A stretch of DNA of 16,280 nucleotides, taken from the NCBI GenBank assembly GCA_023228025.1, contig JALOCD010000101.1, positions 1-16,280 of the forward strand, written 5' to 3'. This document shows, piece after piece, positions 12,663 to 16,280 of the stretch (the first letter of the stretch is position 1; each line of letters begins with the position of its first letter). Below the pieces are notes generated by a model. It saw only the letters and a list, made by a program, of their open reading frames with translations, had not been told where the DNA came from and did not search any database. Origin of the DNA: Prolixibacteraceae bacterium (GTDB taxonomy: Bacteria; Bacteroidota; Bacteroidia; Bacteroidales; Prolixibacteraceae). A program made the translations under genes and the position numbers.

Positions 12663-13973
12663 ATGTCGGAATTTGAGGTTTTAATCCCAAAACTGGGTGA
12701 AAGTATTCAGGAAGCAACGATTACCAAAATATTTGTAAAAATTGGCGATACTGTCAGTGAAGATGATCCATTATTTGAAGTAGCAACAGACAAAGTTGAT
12801 TCTGAAATTCCTTCTCCGGTTTCCGGGACAATTAAATCCATTGATTGTAAGGTGGATGACCTGCTTGCTGTTGGGAAAATTGCGATGATCATCGACCTTG
12901 AAGGAAATAACCATAAGCCGTCTGATAAAGTTGTTCCGGAAGTTTCAGTTGTAACACCAGAGGAACTTGTCCCCGATGCTAAATTACCTGAAACTCCCCG
13001 TGAAAAGTTAGTTACTTCCAGGTTTTACTCTCCTCTTGTTAAAAATATGGCCAGGAAAGAGGGCATTCCATTGGAAGAGTTGGAAGGAGTTGAAGGAAGT
13101 GGACTTGGTGGGAGAATTCAAAAGAATGATCTGATAAAATATATCGAAGGGCGAAATAATAACGTTACAGGCACCTCTTCGCGTTCGAAAAATAACATTT
13201 CAGAGGTAACGTTAGAAAATTCAGCGATAATTCAAAGGCCGCAAGTTTCTGTATCTATTGGCGCAGAAGATACAATAATGGAAATGGATCGTGTGAGAAA
13301 GCTGATTGCCAGGCATATGGTAATGTCAAAGCAGACTGCGCCCCACGTTACATCATTCGTCGAAGCCGATGCAACAGAAATGGTGTTGTGGCGTAATCGT
13401 TACAAAGATGAATTTCAGTCAAAATATGGAGAAAAGCTTACTTTTTTACCCTTCTTTACGGAAGCGGTTGCCAAAGCTATCACTGAATATCCGATGATTA
13501 ACAGTTCGGTCGACGGTGAAAAGATTATTTTGAGGAAAAGGATCAATGTTGGCATCGCGGTTGCTACCAACAGTGGTAATTTGATGGTACCGGTTATCAA
13601 AGATGCCGACACCAAGAATCTTTTGGGTCTTACCAAAGATATCAATCAGTTTGCAGAGGCTGGCCGCAACGAAAAACTGCAACCTGACAGCCTACAGGGA
13701 GGGACTTTTACCATAACCAATTTCGGTTCGTTCGGCAATACCATGGGGACGCCTATTATCAATCAACCCCAGGTTGCCATTTTGGCCATCGGAACCATTG
13801 AGAAAAAACCGGCTGTTATTGAGACAGCCATGGGTGACGCAATTGTCGTGAGACACAAGGTTTTCCTGTCACTATCCTACGACCACAGAGTTGTCGATGG
13901 AATGCTGGGAGGCAAATTTCTTAAGCGGATTGCTGACCTTATTGGAGGTTTTGATCCTAAACGAACAGTATAA
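12663..13973 (+). CDS. 2-oxo-acid dehydrogenase complex, E2 dihydrolipoyl acyltransferase
   Basis: This 436-residue core subunit transfers the acyl group from E1 through a lipoyl arm to coenzyme A. One lipoyl domain (1-80) carries the modified Lys44 in ATDKVDSE. A flexible linker leads to the E1/E3-binding domain (about 120-160: FYSPLVKNMARKEGI then GSGLGGRIQKNDL), and after a second linker the catalytic domain (about 205-436) ends with the active-site motif SYDHRVVDG (His408, Asp412). One lipoyl domain and the fused E1 next door fit the branched-chain type; pyruvate is the alternative. The E1 gene follows after 121 bp. E3 (lipoamide dehydrogenase) is not in the window. Confidence 0.93.
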   Translation: MSEFEVLIPKLGESIQEATITKIFVKIGDTVSEDDPLFEVATDKVDSEIPSPVSGTIKSIDCKVDDLLAVGKIAMIIDLEGNNHKPSDKVVPEVSVVTPEELVPDAKLPETPREKLVTSRFYSPLVKNMARKEGIPLEELEGVEGSGLGGRIQKNDLIKYIEGRNNNVTGTSSRSKNNISEVTLENSAIIQRPQVSVSIGAEDTIMEMDRVRKLIARHMVMSKQTAPHVTSFVEADATEMVLWRNRYKDEFQSKYGEKLTFLPFFTEAVAKAITEYPMINSSVDGEKIILRKRINVGIAVATNSGNLMVPVIKDADTKNLLGLTKDINQFAEAGRNEKLQPDSLQGGTFTITNFGSFGNTMGTPIINQPQVAILAIGTIEKKPAVIETAMGDAIVVRHKVFLSLSYDHRVVDGMLGGKFLKRIADLIGGFDPKRTV

Positions 13974-13982
13974 TTAAATTTG
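13951..13982 (+). promoter_or_regulatory. Candidate internal promoter for the E1 gene
   Basis: TTG (13951-13953), a 21-nt spacer and TAAATTTG (13975-13982) match the Bacteroidota promoter pattern. It spans the last codons and the stop of the E2 gene and would give E1 an mRNA leader of about 105 nt. Confidence 0.5.
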
Positions 13983-14045
13983 GTTATTCTGTTACAATTA
14001 GATAGTTATATTGTGATTTCCCAATTATAGTTGAAAGAAATAATG

Positions 14046-14074
14046 TGGTTACTCCTCAGATAAAAGAGTAACCA
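14046..14074 (+). promoter_or_regulatory. 9-bp hairpin in the E1 leader
   Basis: TGGTTACTC (14046-14054) pairs perfectly with GAGTAACCA (14066-14074) around an 11-nt loop, ending 20 nt before the E1 start codon. No T-run follows on either strand, so it is unlikely to be a terminator. It could be an RNA control element or a DNA operator. Confidence 0.5.
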
Positions 14075-14094
14075 TTCAAACCAATTAATAACGT

Positions 14095-16158
14095 ATGAAC
14101 AATTTATACGATTTACCTGTTCCACAAAAATTCTCCATCTTACAAACTGAAAAGTCGACACTCCAGAAATGGTACCATTTGATGGTCCTAGGAAGGATGC
14201 TGGACGAAAAAGCGCCCAATTACCTAAAACAGGCCATTGGATGGTCTTATCATGCCCCTTATGCCGGTCATGACGGCATACAACTGGCGATCGGACAGAT
14301 TTTCGATAAGAACCAGGATCATCTTTTTCCCTATTACAGGGATCTTCTCACCAATTTATCAGCCGGGTTGACAGCAGAAGAGATCATTTTGAATGGTATA
14401 TCCAAAGCAAGTGATGTCAATTCGGGTGGTAGGCACATGTCCAACCATTTTGGCAAGCCCGAATGGAATATACACAATGTATCATCGAGTACGGGAAATC
14501 ATACGCTTCATGCTGCAGGCGTTGGTCGGGCAATCAAATATTACAAGGGGAAAGGCGTCTCAATCTGTTCACAGGGCGAGTCATCTGTCAGCGAAGGGTA
14601 TGTATATGAAGCAATCAACGGGGCTTCGACGGAGAGTTTGCCCGTCATTTTCGTCTTTCAGGACAATGGATATGGCATCTCTGTTCCAAAAAAAGATCAG
14701 ACAGCCAATCGTAAAGTTGCCAATAACTTTCTGGGATTTAAGAATTTGCGTGTCATTCATTGCAATGGGAAAGATGTGTTTGATTCGATGAATGCCATGG
14801 AAGAGGCTAAAAAATGGGTGATTGAAAACCAATTGCCATGCATCGTCCAGGCAAATTGCATAAGGATTCATTCGCACTCCAATTCTGACCGCCATGATCT
14901 CTATCGAAATGAGGTCGAATTGAACTATGTCAGGGAATATGATCCCTTGGCAAAATTCAAAAGATTGTTGCTGAGATATGATAGATTGACTGAGGAGGAG
15001 ATCAATTCCATTGAGGAAAAAGCCAAAGAGGAGGTAAAGTTGGCACACCAATTTGCACTTCATTCGCCTGATCCTGATCCAAATAGCATTCATGATTTTG
15101 TGTATGCCCAAACTTATGTGTCCAGCAAGTATCCCAATGGAATACAACATGTGGACAATCCGGGAACAAAGAAAAAACTAATTGAAGCGATTAATGAGAC
15201 GCTAAAGGTTGAATTCACTAAAAATCCTGATACATTTATTTGGGGACAAGACATTGCAAACAAAGAAAAGGGGGGCATATTCAACGTTTCCAAAGGCTTA
15301 CAAAAGGAATTCGGAAAACAACGCGTTTTCAACGGTCCGATAGCTGAAGATTTCATTACCGGAACGGCTAATGGGATGTCGAGGTACAACAAGAAAATAA
15401 GGATTGTGGTGGAGGGGGCTGAGTTCGCTGATTATTTCTGGCCGGCCATGGAGCAGTTTGTAGAAATGACCCATGAATACTGGCGAACAAACGGTCAGTT
15501 TGCACCAAACGTCACCATTCGCTTAGCTTCAGGCGGTTATATCGGTGGCGGACTCTATCATTCTCAGACCATTGAGGGTTCTCTGGTCTGTTTTCCCGGA
15601 ATTAGAATTGTATACCCTTCTTTTGCCGATGATGCTGCCGGATTGCTGCGAACATCGCTCTTGTCGGAAGGCCCAACATTGTTTTTGGAACCAAAGGCGC
15701 TATACAATTCACCATCTGCAGCAGCATTTGTACCCGGTGATTTCGAGGTTCCGTTCGGCGTGGCCAGGGTGAGAAGGACAGGCAAGGATTTGACCTTGAT
15801 TACCTATGGAAATACTACCCAATTGTCGCTTCAGGTTGCAGAGAAATTATCAAGGGAAGGATTTGACATTGAAGTAATTGACCTGAGATCCCTGATACCG
15901 CTTGACAAAGAAACTATCCTCACTTCCGTAAAGAAGACAGGTAAAGTCCTAATCGTCCATGAGGACAAAATTTTTGGAGGATTTGGCGGTGAACTGGCTT
16001 CTATTATCAGCGAAGAGGGTTTCGAGTATTTAGATGCCCCTATTCGCAGGGTTGGTTCGGAATTTACCCCTGTTGGATTTAACAGAATTCTTGAAGCTGC
16101 CATTTTGCCCAACGAAAGCAAAATCTACGAAGCAGCTATTTCATTATTAAAATATTGA
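14095..16158 (+). CDS. 2-oxo-acid dehydrogenase E1, fused alpha and beta subunits (branched-chain type)
   Basis: This 687-residue thiamine-diphosphate enzyme decarboxylates a 2-oxo acid, probably branched-chain 2-oxo acids, and reductively acylates the E2 lipoyl group. The alpha half (about 1-335) contains the ThDP/Mg motif as QGESSVSEG (160-168) to DNGYGIS (190-196): Glu162 takes the place of Asp in the usual GDG, as in branched-chain E1 alpha. RIHSHSNSD (257-265) corresponds to the family's phosphorylation-loop region. The beta half (about 355-687) has GPIAEDF (414-420) with Glu418, the catalytic loop GGGLYHSQ (484-491) with His489, and a transketolase C-terminal domain (about 555-680). In many bacteria these are two genes; a fusion of this size is common in Bacteroidota. 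ATG 14095 follows a hairpin leader. Confidence 0.93.
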   Translation: MNNLYDLPVPQKFSILQTEKSTLQKWYHLMVLGRMLDEKAPNYLKQAIGWSYHAPYAGHDGIQLAIGQIFDKNQDHLFPYYRDLLTNLSAGLTAEEIILNGISKASDVNSGGRHMSNHFGKPEWNIHNVSSSTGNHTLHAAGVGRAIKYYKGKGVSICSQGESSVSEGYVYEAINGASTESLPVIFVFQDNGYGISVPKKDQTANRKVANNFLGFKNLRVIHCNGKDVFDSMNAMEEAKKWVIENQLPCIVQANCIRIHSHSNSDRHDLYRNEVELNYVREYDPLAKFKRLLLRYDRLTEEEINSIEEKAKEEVKLAHQFALHSPDPDPNSIHDFVYAQTYVSSKYPNGIQHVDNPGTKKKLIEAINETLKVEFTKNPDTFIWGQDIANKEKGGIFNVSKGLQKEFGKQRVFNGPIAEDFITGTANGMSRYNKKIRIVVEGAEFADYFWPAMEQFVEMTHEYWRTNGQFAPNVTIRLASGGYIGGGLYHSQTIEGSLVCFPGIRIVYPSFADDAAGLLRTSLLSEGPTLFLEPKALYNSPSAAAFVPGDFEVPFGVARVRRTGKDLTLITYGNTTQLSLQVAEKLSREGFDIEVIDLRSLIPLDKETILTSVKKTGKVLIVHEDKIFGGFGGELASIISEEGFEYLDAPIRRVGSEFTPVGFNRILEAAILPNESKIYEAAISLLKY

Positions 16159-16211
16159 ATCCACTCCGAAAAGTGAAATTGTTTTTAATTAATTAATAAT
16201 CAGTTATATAA

Positions 16212-16241
16212 TTGTTTTTTTCAATTGTTTTATGTATCTTG
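16212..16241 (+). promoter_or_regulatory. Candidate promoter of a gene beyond the right edge
   Basis: TTG (16212-16214), a 20-nt spacer and TATCTTG (16235-16241), one T short of the consensus -7, lie 24 nt before an ATG at 16266. The 107-bp gap after the E1 gene is AT-rich and shows no clear terminator. Confidence 0.4.
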
Positions 16242-16265
16242 CTTTCATAATTAAAAGAGCATCAA

Positions 16266-16280
16266 ATGTTTAAAAAATCA
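16266..16280 (+). CDS. Possible start of a gene cut by the window edge
   Basis: Only five codons (MFKKS) are visible. The basic start and the promoter-like sequence upstream make a gene start plausible, but nothing can be said about its product. Confidence 0.3.

Noticed and set aside
14581..15150. 189-codon open frame on the minus strand
   Set aside because: It lies entirely inside the E1 gene, whose motifs are clear in the plus frame, and shows no recognisable family.

Overview
The window looks like chromosomal DNA from a member of the Bacteroidota. Three things point there: promoters of the TTG-(about 20 nt)-TAnnTTTG type ahead of several genes, few recognisable Shine-Dalgarno sequences, and typical family content (a fused E1 alpha/beta 2-oxo-acid dehydrogenase, a PyrK/PyrD pair of the NAD-linked 1B type, and a secreted metallopeptidase-like/beta-propeller/beta-barrel protein). 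I cannot assign a genus. No insertion sequence, integrase, CRISPR array or phage gene is visible, so this reads as mostly ordinary core genome.

Layout, left to right. Positions 1-258 hold no convincing gene, only an inverted repeat and the terminator of a minus-strand tRNA-Lys(TTT) at 259-331, which has a well-formed promoter at 366-396. A short-chain dehydrogenase (560-1372, +) converges on a LysE/RhtB-type exporter (1403-2035, -). A tightly packed plus-strand run follows from 2173 to 8334: secreted alpha/beta hydrolase, zinc-ribbon Nudix hydrolase, Xaa-Pro aminopeptidase, and a 986-residue protein combining an HExxH metallopeptidase-like domain, a TolB-like propeller and an outer-membrane barrel. 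Overlapping or nearly touching ends suggest one operon.

An AT-rich stretch with no recognised gene (8335-8788) leads to a small helix-turn-helix regulator (8789-9376), then pyrK and pyrD, which overlap by 13 bases and together would form the FAD/FeS/FMN dihydroorotate dehydrogenase of pyrimidine synthesis. Four perfect TTAC-N4-GTAA palindromes lie between 8411 and 11102, in and around this regulator-pyrKD block. They are the most interesting unexplained signal in the window and may be the regulator's operators.

The right part holds a secreted beta-lactamase-fold serine hydrolase (11157-12446), then the E2 acyltransferase (12663-13973) and fused E1 (14095-16158) of a branched-chain-type 2-oxo-acid dehydrogenase complex. 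No E3 gene is in the window. A candidate internal promoter at the end of the E2 gene and a 9-bp hairpin just ahead of E1 suggest separate control of E1. The last 15 bases may be the start of another gene, preceded by a plausible promoter.
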